A program made the translations under genes and the position numbers. DNA of 64,000 nucleotides, taken from contig CAZQHK010000009.1 in the NCBI GenBank assembly GCA_964593455.1, positions 1-64,000 on the forward strand, in the 5' to 3' direction. The notes under the pieces are model-generated. The model was not told the DNA's origin, did no database searches, and saw only the letters and a program-made list of their open reading frames with translations. The DNA comes from CAZQHK01 sp964593455 (GTDB lineage Bacteria; Muiribacteriota; CAYSPT01). Positions 23,032 to 31,729 of this stretch are shown piece after piece; within the stretch, counting starts at the first letter, position 1, and every line of letters starts with the position of its first letter.

Positions 23032-25404
23032 ATGAAGCATTTTCTAACAGAACGACACAGATATTTAATCGTGTCCGGGCCGTTGTGCGTACTTGTTATT
23101 CTCGTCCTGGCCACCGCTGCTTACAGCGCTTCCAGTATGTCTGGTTCAGTTACCGCCCCGGGTTTAGACGGTCCCGCCGTCGCTTCGCTCGAATATGTCA
23201 ATGCCCGCGTTATCGAGGTGAAATTGCCATCAGGAATGAGCCTCAGACCACAAGGGCGCTATACACCCTACACCGAGCTGATTCTACTTAAACTCGCCGA
23301 TGGAACCACGGTGGAAGTTAACCATCTGGTGAAAGGTGTCTCCTTGTACGATACTCGGCCGGATGTGGGAGACGAGATGGTTATCGAAGTAAAACGCGAG
23401 GGTGAGAACGGTTTGCCAGAGGAAACGAATATCAAGGATTTCAGCCGGCTTTTCCCCTTAAGTTTGCTGGTTGCGGTAATGGGGGTGTCCGTGATCGCCA
23501 TCGGGGGAAAGAAAGGTCTCATGGCACTTGTTGCTCTGGTTGTTACGCTGCTGCTGGTGACGCACGGCCTCCTGCCCTTACTCTTGGCTGGGTATCCCCC
23601 TTTGATCACCACCTGGGTAATCTCGTTCGTCGCCTCCGGGGCCACCATGGTGCTGGTCGCCGGCGCGACACGCAAAGCCCTGGCCGCGCTAACCGGAGTG
23701 GGAGCTGGCCTGCTGGCGTCGTCCCTTTTCTCGGTTTCATTTGTCGGTTTCTGTCACCTGACCGGCCTGAAGACCACCAACGTCCAGGGTTTGTTGAGCT
23801 CCCCTCTGTACCGGCTTGAAGATGTTCGGGGACTCCTCATACTGGGCATTATCATCAGTTCTCTGGGTGCTGTAATGGACATGGCCATGGGGGTCGCCTC
23901 CTTCGCGTTCGAACTCAAGAAAGCAAAACCGGGAATCTCCTGGAAAGATCTTTTCAAGCACTCGGCCAGCATGGGAAGCTCGGTGGTGGGAACGATGTTC
24001 GGCACGCTTTTTATGGCTTTTCTGGGACACTCGGTCCCCTGGATAATCGCTTTTAAGGTCGGAGAACTTCCGTTTCCTCTTTTCCTCAACTGGGAGCTTA
24101 CCGCCGTGGAGATCGGGAAAATAACCGCGGCGGCGGCGGGACTGGCCGTGTCGGTTCCGGCTACCGCCTGGGCCGCCTGTTATTTGCAGAAACAGACCGG
24201 GAATACCGGGAAACCCTCTGCCGGCCTGGTTATCAGTCGCCCCGGGAACCTGTCCGGAGCAAGACTGATCCCGCTTTTTCTGGTCGGAGTACTTGTTATC
24301 TATCCGGTTGCGTCTCTGGCCCAGGCGCCTGATTATGAGTTTTTCCTGTATAACTTCCTCCGAATTAAGGAACGCGGTGAGACCATTGTTACCGGGACGG
24401 TGCTTGAGGTAAAACCGCACCCGTCAGGCAAGATACAGGAACTGAAGTACAAACTGGAAGACGGCGCTATCATTGCCGGCCGGAACATCCTCTGGGGATC
24501 GGAAAAATACGATACGGTTCTTAAAACTGGTAACCGGGTCGTGCTCCGGCTTAACCGGGACAGAGCCGGGAAGGCGGAGTTTCTTACTTTTGACAAGCGC
24601 CGGGAGTATCTTACCGCTTTGGGAGTAACCGTCCTGCTTCTTACCTGGATCGGGGGCCGTAAAGGCCTGGCGACCGTCCTGGGAGGGGCCTGTACATTGC
24701 TCTATTTCGGGAAGATTCTTCTGCCGGCCCTGGAAGTCGGATACTATCCCCTAAGTGCGGCCATATTAACAGCTTTTCTCACCGCGGTTTCGGTGCTGTT
24801 TCTGCTCTGCGGTGTCAATAGAAAATCGGCGGCGGCTATTGCCGGGTCGATTGCCGGCCTCTCCATAACGGCGCTCACCACGTGGGCGTTTTACGGCGGG
24901 TTGCACCTGAAAGGAAGCACCGGCGAACCGATGCAGATCATGTTCTACGTCACCAGTATGAGCGGCCGGTTGGAATGGAATCCGTCCACGATCATCCTGG
25001 CCGGTATGGTGCTCGGTGCGGCCGGCGCCGTGATAGACGTGGCCATGACGGTGGCGGCCGCAGTTTTTGAGATGGCCCGGGCTCATAGCGGGCTTCATCC
25101 GGGCCAATTGGTGAGACACGGACTGGCGGTAGGGAAAGATGTCATCAGCACCATGGTCAATACGCTCGTGCTGGCGTATGCGGGAAGCGGGGTTTCGACT
25201 CTTCTCCTGCTCAAAATTTATCGTCCCTCAGCGTTACTGTTTCACCGTGAAGAGATCTCGCTTTTCGTGCTTGAATCCGTTTCCGGAATCCTCGGTTTCG
25301 TGCTGGCGGTGCCGTTGACGGCCCTGGCGGCGGCCTACCTCGCCGGGCGGGTTCAAAAGGGAAAATCCGATCACGGTCCCGTTTCAACCAACTGCGCGCC
25401 GTAA
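23032..25404 (+). CDS. YibE/F-like membrane protein made of two tandem copies
   Basis: ATG 23032 begins a signal-anchor (MKHFLTERHRYLIV) and gives 790 residues; the frame upstream overlaps the divergent VIT gene start. The protein contains two complete YibE/F units. Each has an OB-like soluble strand region (ARVIEVKLPSG... and GTVLEVKPHPSG...) and a helix starting IGGKKGLMALVALV / IGGRKGLATVLGGA. Further matching features are GAGLLASSL / GSIAGLSITAL, then SLGAVMDMAMGVA / AAGAVIDVAMTVA, and SVVGTMFGTLFMAFLG / DVISTMVNTLVLAYAG. YibE/F proteins are polytopic and of unknown function; export has been proposed. Two fused copies make an asymmetric pseudo-dimer. Confidence 0.88.
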   Translation: MKHFLTERHRYLIVSGPLCVLVILVLATAAYSASSMSGSVTAPGLDGPAVASLEYVNARVIEVKLPSGMSLRPQGRYTPYTELILLKLADGTTVEVNHLVKGVSLYDTRPDVGDEMVIEVKREGENGLPEETNIKDFSRLFPLSLLVAVMGVSVIAIGGKKGLMALVALVVTLLLVTHGLLPLLLAGYPPLITTWVISFVASGATMVLVAGATRKALAALTGVGAGLLASSLFSVSFVGFCHLTGLKTTNVQGLLSSPLYRLEDVRGLLILGIIISSLGAVMDMAMGVASFAFELKKAKPGISWKDLFKHSASMGSSVVGTMFGTLFMAFLGHSVPWIIAFKVGELPFPLFLNWELTAVEIGKITAAAAGLAVSVPATAWAACYLQKQTGNTGKPSAGLVISRPGNLSGARLIPLFLVGVLVIYPVASLAQAPDYEFFLYNFLRIKERGETIVTGTVLEVKPHPSGKIQELKYKLEDGAIIAGRNILWGSEKYDTVLKTGNRVVLRLNRDRAGKAEFLTFDKRREYLTALGVTVLLLTWIGGRKGLATVLGGACTLLYFGKILLPALEVGYYPLSAAILTAFLTAVSVLFLLCGVNRKSAAAIAGSIAGLSITALTTWAFYGGLHLKGSTGEPMQIMFYVTSMSGRLEWNPSTIILAGMVLGAAGAVIDVAMTVAAAVFEMARAHSGLHPGQLVRHGLAVGKDVISTMVNTLVLAYAGSGVSTLLLLKIYRPSALLFHREEISLFVLESVSGILGFVLAVPLTALAAAYLAGRVQKGKSDHGPVSTNCAP

Positions 25405-25449
25405 CCGCTGCTACACATTTATATATTATATGCCGATATTTGCATTGGT

Positions 25450-27567
25450 ATGGTATATTTCCGACGCACGACATTTTTACTGATTCTGCTCTTCATCGTG
25501 ACGTTCGCGGCCGGTTGCGTCACCAGCCGGATGGGCGTTATGCTCTCAGGCGGCGCTACGGTGGCGTTCCTCGGTGACTACATTAAAAATTGGGAACCGC
25601 CGGAACCTATCCAGCAACAGCAAGCGCCCACGCAGGCACCGGAAGGACTCACCGTCTCCAACTTGTCGTCACTGGGATTTATCCTGAGCTGGGATGAAGT
25701 GCCCACGGCCATTGCCTATCATGTCTATATCGACCGGGTACTGTTTTACGAGGCGGTGCTCACCAGGCAGGTCACCTTTACCGGTTTGACCGTGGGACAG
25801 AACTACGCGCTCGAGGTATCTGCCTTGAATACCGGCGGTGCGGGCCCGAAATCAGCGCCGATCGTGGTAACTATCCCGGCCGATTCCGGACCCGCCGGCG
25901 ATAACATCCCTCCCAGTATCTCGCTGGTGGCTCCCGTGGGCGGCGAGACTGTTACCGATTCCCTGAACATCGCCTGGAACGCATTGGACGCCGACGGCGA
26001 CACGGTGACCATCACCGTGGAACTCAGTACCGACAGCGGTCTCACCTGGGCCCTTTTAGCTACCGACGAACCGGATGACGGCGTCTTCCCCTGGGACTCG
26101 ACGGATGTCGTGGACGGCGACACGTTCCGTGTCAGGGTGACGGCCTACGACGGTCGCGCCATAGCCAGCGAGACCTCAGCTACAGATTTTTCCATCGATA
26201 ACGGCATCACCAATGAGCGGCCGGTGGTGACCTTGACCGCGCCCACCGGCGGCGAAGTGTGGACCGGTCTTCAGGAGATCACCTGGACGGCGAGTGATCC
26301 CGAAGGCGAAGAAGTCACAATAAGCATTTTCTACAGTTCCGACAGCGGCACGACCTGGCAGGGGGAGGCCTTCAACAGCGCCAATGACGGCACTCATCCG
26401 TTTGACACCACTTTCCTGTCCGACGGCAGCCGGTATCGTGTCAGGATCGTGGCCAGCGACGGTGCCCGCACCGCCGAGGCCGCTTCGACCGAAGATTTCA
26501 TCATCAACAATTCCGGTAATTTGCCTCCGCTGGTGACCTTGACAGCGCCAAACGGCGGCGAGACATGGAGCGGCACCCAAAACATCACCTGGACGGCTTC
26601 CGATCCCGAGGACGAAGATCTGACCATCGAGATACTCTTCAGCAGTAACAGCGGCGGCTCCTACGCCTCCATCACGAGTGAGGAAGACAATGACGGCAGC
26701 TATTCCTGGACCATCACCACCGTGGGCGATACCACCACCTGCCGGATACAGGTAGTAGCCAGCGACGGTCTCGCCACCGCCCAGGACAGCTCCGAAGCTG
26801 ATTTCACCATAACGGGCGGTGGGGTTGGTGAAGAAGTAACTTTCCCCGATCCTATCCTTGAAGCAGCAATTCGAGATTCTATCGCGAAACCGGCCGGCCC
26901 TATCTTCAAAAACGAATTGAGCGTAATCACAGAAATCATAATCCTCAGAGAAGAAATCAGCGATTTAACCGGTCTTGAACATTGCGAGAACTTGATAATT
27001 CTCGATATCATGTCAGGGGCAGTAAGCAATATTAGCACACTGTCAGGTATGACGCAGTTAACGAGACTGAGGTTAGATGGGAATCAAATCAGTGGGATTG
27101 AGGAATTGGCAAACTTAGTCAATCTAACACATCTTGGTCTAGGTACGAACCAGATCAGTGACATCAGTTCTCTATCGGGATTAACAAATCTCATTACGTT
27201 GTCGCTAGCCCAAAACACAATCACTGATTTCAGTCTTCTGTCAGGATTTACAAGTCTCGTTGAGTTGGAATTATACAGCAATCAAATCACTGATATCAGC
27301 TTCCTAACGCCTCTAACAAATCTCAATATCCTTGTCCTTTTTGATAATCAGATCACTGATATCAGCCCTATGTTGGGATTAACGAGTCTCACTGACGTGT
27401 GGTTAAACAGTAATCAGATCACTGATATTGAAACTCTCGTTGATAATCAAGGTATCAGCGATGGAGATAATATAGAGTTAACTGTTAATCCGCTGGATGA
27501 CACGTCTAAAAACACACATATTCCCGCTCTCGAGGCCAGAGGTGTCACCGTCAGTTATACGGAATAA
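25450..27567 (+). CDS. surface lipoprotein with FN3, three Ig-like repeats and leucine-rich repeats
   Basis: This 705-residue lipoprotein has lipobox FAAGC (Cys23). After a Gln/Pro linker comes a fibronectin-III domain (about 58-150). Three ~100-residue Ig-like repeats follow, starting near 153, 255 and 357. Each opens with PxVxLxAPxGGExxxG and contains a SDPEDE/AxDxDGD calcium-type motif and an RVRVxAxDG strand. The last ~240 residues are internalin-like 22-residue LRRs (LxxNQISDIxxLxxLTNL). The LRR part is visibly AT-richer than the GC-rich N-terminal repeats, suggesting it was acquired separately. Likely an adhesin or extracellular binding protein. Confidence 0.9.
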   Translation: MVYFRRTTFLLILLFIVTFAAGCVTSRMGVMLSGGATVAFLGDYIKNWEPPEPIQQQQAPTQAPEGLTVSNLSSLGFILSWDEVPTAIAYHVYIDRVLFYEAVLTRQVTFTGLTVGQNYALEVSALNTGGAGPKSAPIVVTIPADSGPAGDNIPPSISLVAPVGGETVTDSLNIAWNALDADGDTVTITVELSTDSGLTWALLATDEPDDGVFPWDSTDVVDGDTFRVRVTAYDGRAIASETSATDFSIDNGITNERPVVTLTAPTGGEVWTGLQEITWTASDPEGEEVTISIFYSSDSGTTWQGEAFNSANDGTHPFDTTFLSDGSRYRVRIVASDGARTAEAASTEDFIINNSGNLPPLVTLTAPNGGETWSGTQNITWTASDPEDEDLTIEILFSSNSGGSYASITSEEDNDGSYSWTITTVGDTTTCRIQVVASDGLATAQDSSEADFTITGGGVGEEVTFPDPILEAAIRDSIAKPAGPIFKNELSVITEIIILREEISDLTGLEHCENLIILDIMSGAVSNISTLSGMTQLTRLRLDGNQISGIEELANLVNLTHLGLGTNQISDISSLSGLTNLITLSLAQNTITDFSLLSGFTSLVELELYSNQITDISFLTPLTNLNILVLFDNQITDISPMLGLTSLTDVWLNSNQITDIETLVDNQGISDGDNIELTVNPLDDTSKNTHIPALEARGVTVSYTE

Positions 27568-27655
27568 TCCGCATACCACACTCCTCGCTTGAGGTACGGT
27601 CTTCTGAAAGTGCCATGCAAGGTGAGAGTTTAGCGTGGTTCTTGGAGTGACTATA

Positions 27656-27821
27656 GGGCGGGACGGCGAGGCCTTGTTACTGAACAATATCGCGTAGATG
27701 ATTAGAATCGGAAAGACCTCATAGGGTCCTCTTTCCACACTTTCTTGCTTCCTATCTCAATCTTATAATCTCAGATTCAGGTCGGTTCGTCATTTTGTGT
27801 CCTTTTTCCCACACCAGTGTC
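27656..27821 (+). repeat. repeat family copy A, adjoining the assembly gap
   Basis: The core starts AGGGCGGGACGGCGAGGCCT and runs to GGAAAGACCTC (about 65 bases). It is followed by TTTCCACACTTTCTTGCTT (27733-27751) and, after a spacer, a second shared block (27775-27821) ending in CCTTTTTCCCACACCAGTGTC at the N-run. Copies B (29105-29220) and C (29420-29515) match at most positions. A repeat at the edge of an N-run is a classic reason for an assembly break. Confidence 0.8.
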
Positions 27822-27921
27822 NNNNNNNNNNNNNNNNNNNNNNNNNNNNNNNNNNNNNNNNNNNNNNNNNNNNNNNNNNNNNNNNNNNNNNNNNNNNNNN
27901 NNNNNNNNNNNNNNNNNNNNN
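27822..27921. other. assembly gap of exactly 100 N
   Basis: A run of 100 undetermined bases, the conventional size for a gap of unknown length. The left edge is a repeat copy that recurs 1.3-1.6 kb away, so the gap probably reflects a collapsed repeat. Real sequence, possibly including genes, may be missing. Any open frame reading through the N-run is an artefact. Confidence 0.98.
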
Positions 27922-27970
27922 AATCTCAAATCTCGTTCTTGGTAGAAGAATACGTCAGGACGAATTTACA

Positions 27971-28384
27971 TCACATCGATAGCTTCTGCTCCACCAGTTC
28001 GATGAGGTTTCTGGCCCGTTGCATGGCCTCCTCGGCCTCCACGGGATCATCGAAGAAATGGGCCGGCACTCCTCCCGGGAGCCCGTTCGGATAGCGGGTC
28101 TGGATGTAGCATACATCCAACTTCTTGGTATTCCGGACGTCTTTGAAGTCCGGATCTACTTCGGTGGCCATCTCCAGCAGTTCGGCTATGGAATGGGTGT
28201 AGATTACTTCGACCGATGAGGCGGCCTGGTAGAGATAGGCTTTCAAGGCCTTCTCGGCCGCCTGCTGGAAATGGAAAAGCGCGATGTAATACCGTCCGCG
28301 TTTCCTCAGTTCATCGGCGTCGATGAATTCGACCCGGGCTTGAGTCAGCCATCGGCCGGATTCATTCTGAGGAGTTTTTCTCAT
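27971..28384 (-). CDS. HEPN-domain protein
   Basis: ATG 28384 has GGGAGG seven bases upstream and gives 137 residues; the frame extends to 28405. It is a COG1895-type HEPN domain: WLTQARVEFIDADEL, RYYIALFHFQQAAEKALKAYLY, a THSIAELL helix, and YIQTRYPNGLPGGVP with a C-terminal EAEEAMQRARNLIELVE helix. HEPN proteins pair with MNT nucleotidyltransferases, the gene directly upstream with a 23-base overlap. In studied pairs HEPN is an RNase toxin and MNT an antitoxin that AMPylates it. The strict RX4-6H motif is not obvious in this subtype. Confidence 0.9.
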   Translation of the reverse strand: MRKTPQNESGRWLTQARVEFIDADELRKRGRYYIALFHFQQAAEKALKAYLYQAASSVEVIYTHSIAELLEMATEVDPDFKDVRNTKKLDVCYIQTRYPNGLPGGVPAHFFDDPVEAEEAMQRARNLIELVEQKLSM

Positions 28385-28724
28385 ATATGATCCTCCCGGA
28401 CGCAAGTGCGTTTTTCAGAAATCTGCTCACTGGTAATTCTTGTTCCCACTCGTCCCGGTTGTACGCGATGATGTCCGAAGCGAGCCTACGGTCGACCTGT
28501 TCATAGATAAGACACATCCACTCTTTTCCGCTTCGCCCCGGCGGCATCACCACCAGCAGGTCGAGATCGCTGGCGACATCGCTCTTGTTTCTAGACAGAG
28601 ACCCGAAAAGGACTATTTTCTCTGCTCCGAGCTCGATCAGCCGGCTGCGGATCGATTCAACGGAATCCATCAGCATTTTGTGGCGTCTGGTTTTTTCAGA
28701 TCTGATTTCTGCGAGCGTTCTCAT
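28362..28724 (-). CDS. MNT-type minimal nucleotidyltransferase
   Basis: This 120-residue protein has the pol-beta superfamily core: KIVLFGSLSRNKSDVASDLDLLVV. It contains the GS motif, the two metal-binding aspartates in SDLDLL, and the third strand around RLASDIIAYNRDEWE. An N-terminal helix (RHKMLMDSVESIRSRLIELG) precedes it. It overlaps the HEPN gene and starts three bases after the end of a second, broken MNT gene. In MNT-HEPN modules it would neutralise the HEPN toxin by nucleotide transfer. Confidence 0.92.
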   Translation of the reverse strand: MRTLAEIRSEKTRRHKMLMDSVESIRSRLIELGAEKIVLFGSLSRNKSDVASDLDLLVVMPPGRSGKEWMCLIYEQVDRRLASDIIAYNRDEWEQELPVSRFLKNALASGRIIYEKNSSE

Positions 28725-28727
28725 GTT

Positions 28728-29019
28728 TCAAAGATTGACTGCCTCCTTTAAAACAGCCTCTCTAATGTAGGGGCTGATGGATGAGCTGGTAACAACCTCC
28801 ACCTTCCGGCCCAGAAGGTCCTCAATATCCTGCTTGATAGCCACGATGTCAAGCAGACTGGCACCCTTTTTCAAGTCAACCAGAAGGTCGATATCGCTTG
28901 CTTCGGTGGCTTCTCCACGAGCCAGAGACCAGAATTACCGTTACTCTTACGGCAACGTGCGCGTGCGCGATGGAGAGGATTTGTTCCCGTTTGTGTTGAA
29001 GCAGTTCGTCAATTCCCAT
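28728..29019 (-). pseudogene. frameshifted MNT nucleotidyltransferase
   Basis: Reading from ATG 29019 gives MGIDELLQHKREQILSIAHA then a VRV strand. Switching frame near 28935-28950 restores LARGEATEASDIDLLVDLKK, then DIVAIKQDIEDLLGRKVEVV and a normal C-terminus ending at TGA 28728. The span of 292 bases is one more than a multiple of three. The break lies in GTAACGGTAA, where a 7-base insertion flanked by the repeated GTAA fits. The Gly of the FGS motif also reads Trp after removal of the insertion, so it is probably truly inactivated. An assembly error near this repeat-rich zone is possible. The plus-strand open frame here is a shadow. Confidence 0.8.
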
Positions 29020-29104
29020 AAACGATCACCAGATATTCTCAAATAAGTATACATAAATATCTCAAGTCGATTCATAAGAGAAACGAAGTTATTGAACGAA
29101 CTCC

Positions 29105-29220
29105 AGGGCGGGACAGATAGGCCTTGCTACTGGACAATGTCGCGTAGATGATTAGGATCGGAAAGACCTCTGGTTCAGGTCTGTCTCAAGCTAATGTCCT
29201 TTTTCCCACCATGATGTCTG
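29105..29220 (+). repeat. repeat family copy B
   Basis: The core AGGGCGGGACAGATAGGCCT... to GAAAGACCTC matches copies A and C. It is then joined directly to the CCTTTTTCCCACCATGATGTC block, which in copy A is about 50 bases further on. The intervening TTTCyACaCTTTCTTGCTT segment is absent here, so B looks like a deletion derivative of A. Confidence 0.8.
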
Positions 29221-29237
29221 TCTCTAGATGAAGTCAA

Positions 29238-29270
29238 CCTCCCACCCTCCAGCAAGAAAGTGTAGAAAGT
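29238..29270 (-). repeat. dispersed TTTCTACACTTTCTTGC...GAGGGTGGGAGG motif
   Basis: On the minus strand, ACTTTCTACACTTTCTTGCT is followed by GGAGGGTGGGAGG. Near-identical copies lie at 38884-38913 and 61418-61450, with a worn inverted partner at 38971-39008. Shorter versions end repeat copies A (27733-27751) and C (29497-29514). The motif is always outside recognised genes, as expected for ends of a small non-autonomous mobile element. Confidence 0.7.
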
Positions 29271-29419
29271 ATGGTAGGAGAAGCAAGCAGGAGTGAGATG
29301 GAGATGGAGAGAAAGGAACTCTGCTGAGCAAGCGCCTTGCGCAGCAACAGCGCAGTGAAGGCTGAGCACAGTAATCGTATAAAGCGAGAATAGAAAGATG
29401 TTGTTATTGTCAAAACTAC
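29271..29419. other. repeat-zone filler without a recognisable gene
   Basis: This stretch between the repeat copies has no supported gene. It is purine-rich (GAGATGGAGATGGAGAGAAAGG) and includes a GCGCAGCAACAGCGCAGTGAAGG-type segment. The minus-strand open frame across 29175-29522 is composed almost entirely of repeat sequence and looks non-coding. Confidence 0.5.
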
Positions 29420-29515
29420 AGGGCGGGACGTCAAGGCCTAGGTACTGGACAATGTCGCGTTGATGTTTAGGATAGGAAAGACCTCGTAGGGACCTCTTTC
29501 TACACTGTTTGCTTA
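29420..29515 (+). repeat. repeat family copy C, touching the ABC permease stop codon
   Basis: The core AGGGCGGGACGTCAAGGCCT... to GGAAAGACCTC is followed by GTAGGGACCTCTTTCTACAC then TGTTTGCTTAC, matching copy A. Its last bases overlap the TAA of the minus-strand permease gene (29513-29515). The repeat therefore lies exactly at, and may have shaped, that gene's end. Confidence 0.8.
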
Positions 29516-31729
29516 CAGCCACATGCTCAGCGTCAGGACTCCCACGTTATACGCTACGTGCAGGACTATGCTGGGAAACAAGGTCTTTCGTTTACCGATG
29601 AGCCAGGCGCTTATCAGGCCGAGCAGGAAGGCGGCGGGGATGGAGACCGGCGGGTGCATCAAGGCGAACACCATGGCGCTCATGAAAGCCGCGGTAAGCG
29701 GGGTCGGGACCACGCGGAGGATGCTGGTGTGAAGGAATCCCCGGAAGAAGACCTCCTCCCAGACGGGAGCAACTACCAGGGCCACCACGAACAGGGTCCA
29801 TTTCCACTGGTCAAGCGGCAGGTTCATCCACTTGACCTGATGCAGGTAGGGATAGACCGCGGCTAAAAGAACGCAGGCGAACCCGAGCCCCAGGGCCAGG
29901 TCGGGCAGCAGTTTCGCCGGGGCCATCCGCAGGGTTATGCCTGTCGACTGCGAGTGTTTTCTGAAGTAGCGGATGATAAAGATCCCCATGAGCAGGCTCG
30001 ATATCAGCAAGGCCACCGGCCCGATGGTCATTCCGTCGGCCTGCTTAAAAATGGTCACGTGCAAGATGAGGCTGATCACGGAGTTCAGGATAAAGAAGAA
30101 GTACAGGTACATGAAGGCGTCACCCATGACCGCCGCCGGAGTGGGTAACTCCTCGGTCTCGTCGAGATACCGGAACCGGTCTTCGGCTTTCAGGAAGATG
30201 GCCCAGGCCATCAGGGAGAAAACTGCCACCGAACCGGTGATCACGGACGGCCTTCCGATCAGCATGATACCAACCAGCGGCAGTGTCAGCGCGGCCATGA
30301 GGATCTTGCCGCCGCCGGTCGAGCCGCCTTGCAGGAACCTGGCTTCGAAGTTGGGATAGAGGACGGAAATGGCCACGCCCAGGTGGGCCACGCCCACGGC
30401 GATAAACAGGAGCCAGGCAGTCCCGGCCAGCGTTTGAACGGCTGAGAATCCGATTGTCACCGCGATAGCGAGAAACAGAATGATATAGACCGCGGCCGCG
30501 ATCACCGACCACATGAGCGACTTGGTGACCATCACCCGGCGCGGGCTTAAGGGCAGGCTTCTGAGCACCCACACCGCTTTCTTCTCGAACCCGACACTGT
30601 TGATGGCTCCGAAGTAGTGAAAATACATGATGCCCATGGTAAGGAAACTAAGCGTCTCGACGGGTTTTGGAGTCCCGCGTTGAATGAGCATGTATCCGTA
30701 AAAGAAGAAAAAGGCCAGGGGCACCACCAGGCCGTTGACCATGAACCCTTTGTCGCGTTTGAGCAGCCGCAGGTCTTTTCTGATAATTCCTTTCAATATC
30801 CCGGTACCGATACTGATTTCCGGTGAAGAGCCCGCACCGGGTTTCTCCTCGGCCTGGTATGTCCAACCAAGCGTCTGGAAGATCTTGCCCGCCTTTAAAC
30901 ACAAACCCCAGAGCAGCAGGCAGAATAACATGAAAGCTGTGCACCAGGCGGCGCCGGCCAGGTAGCTGGTCTGGATTTCATAGAAACCACGGACGAGCCA
31001 ATACAGGGGAAAGCAGCGGAATCCCGTTTTAAGGAGTCCGCTGTCGTTGACCCAATCCGGCACGATCGGTTCTCCCGCTATCTCCTGGAATGACGCGTAC
31101 TTGGAAAAACTGGAAAAAGTTGGATAGAACAAGGCGAAAATGAGTACCAGGATCAGCACGTTGCTGATCTGGACGATGTTTCGTACGGTGGAAGCAGGGA
31201 AAAAACGGGCCAGGGCGAAGTTTGTCATGGTTATGACCATGCCGAACAGGATCTCGATGAAGATGAAGACCAGTGCGGCAATGAAGTAAGCCACCGGTTT
31301 TCCGGAGAATCCCGCGGCCAATCCCATTATCGCCGGCAGCAGGAACATCATTCCCGAAATGTCCATGGTCAACCGTTCCAGGGATTTCATGACCATGAAC
31401 AGCTCGAATTTTATCGGCAGCGTCTGGAGAAACTCCACGTCCGAGCCTCGTTGGGCCACATCATGGGTCTGGGTGATGAAAAGATCCGAGACCATCGACA
31501 TCAAGAGCAGGAAGAAGAGCACGATACTGCCCACCCAGAGCATGATCTCGGGGCCGAGTTTGGTCAGGCCGAACTCAGTTCCTTTTCTGAAGATGGTAAA
31601 CAGGTAGAACGCCAGGAACATGAAGTAGATAAGCCCGATAACGCTCAGTATTTTCGAGGTCCGGCTCTTCAGGGTCCGCCGGATAAATAGCTTCATTTTC
31701 ATGAAGAGGAAAAGGAAAACTATTTTCAC
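29513..31729 (-). CDS. ABC-2 permease fused to a CPBP intramembrane protease domain
   Basis: This 738-residue polytopic membrane protein has an ABC-2 exporter permease at residues 1-510 (two groups of helices around a soluble loop, with QTHDVAQRGSDVEFLQTLPI near residue 100). It continues into a complete CPBP/Abi glutamic-type protease domain from about 575. The CPBP motifs are all present: EEVFFRG (EExxxR), FALMH (FxxxH) and HVAYN (HxxxN). Start overlaps the ATPase stop by four bases. CPBP enzymes process prenylated or membrane substrates, or bacteriocin leaders. Joining one to the exporter suggests cleavage coupled to transport. Substrate unknown. Confidence 0.9.
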   Translation of the reverse strand: MKIVFLFLFMKMKLFIRRTLKSRTSKILSVIGLIYFMFLAFYLFTIFRKGTEFGLTKLGPEIMLWVGSIVLFFLLLMSMVSDLFITQTHDVAQRGSDVEFLQTLPIKFELFMVMKSLERLTMDISGMMFLLPAIMGLAAGFSGKPVAYFIAALVFIFIEILFGMVITMTNFALARFFPASTVRNIVQISNVLILVLIFALFYPTFSSFSKYASFQEIAGEPIVPDWVNDSGLLKTGFRCFPLYWLVRGFYEIQTSYLAGAAWCTAFMLFCLLLWGLCLKAGKIFQTLGWTYQAEEKPGAGSSPEISIGTGILKGIIRKDLRLLKRDKGFMVNGLVVPLAFFFFYGYMLIQRGTPKPVETLSFLTMGIMYFHYFGAINSVGFEKKAVWVLRSLPLSPRRVMVTKSLMWSVIAAAVYIILFLAIAVTIGFSAVQTLAGTAWLLFIAVGVAHLGVAISVLYPNFEARFLQGGSTGGGKILMAALTLPLVGIMLIGRPSVITGSVAVFSLMAWAIFLKAEDRFRYLDETEELPTPAAVMGDAFMYLYFFFILNSVISLILHVTIFKQADGMTIGPVALLISSLLMGIFIIRYFRKHSQSTGITLRMAPAKLLPDLALGLGFACVLLAAVYPYLHQVKWMNLPLDQWKWTLFVVALVVAPVWEEVFFRGFLHTSILRVVPTPLTAAFMSAMVFALMHPPVSIPAAFLLGLISAWLIGKRKTLFPSIVLHVAYNVGVLTLSMWL

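Noticed and set aside
19934..25404. Open frame beginning at 22771 as a longer YibE/F start
   Set aside because: The extension overlaps the divergent VIT gene start and lacks a signal sequence; ATG 23032 begins one.
27795..28094. Plus-strand open frames through the N-run
   Set aside because: They exist only because N codons are read through; the right part is antisense to the HEPN gene.
28777..29046. Plus-strand 89-codon open frame
   Set aside because: It is antisense to the frameshifted MNT gene, whose minus-strand reading has clear motifs.
29175..29522. Minus-strand 115-codon open frame
   Set aside because: It consists mostly of repeat copies B and C and the dispersed motif, with no protein-like pattern.
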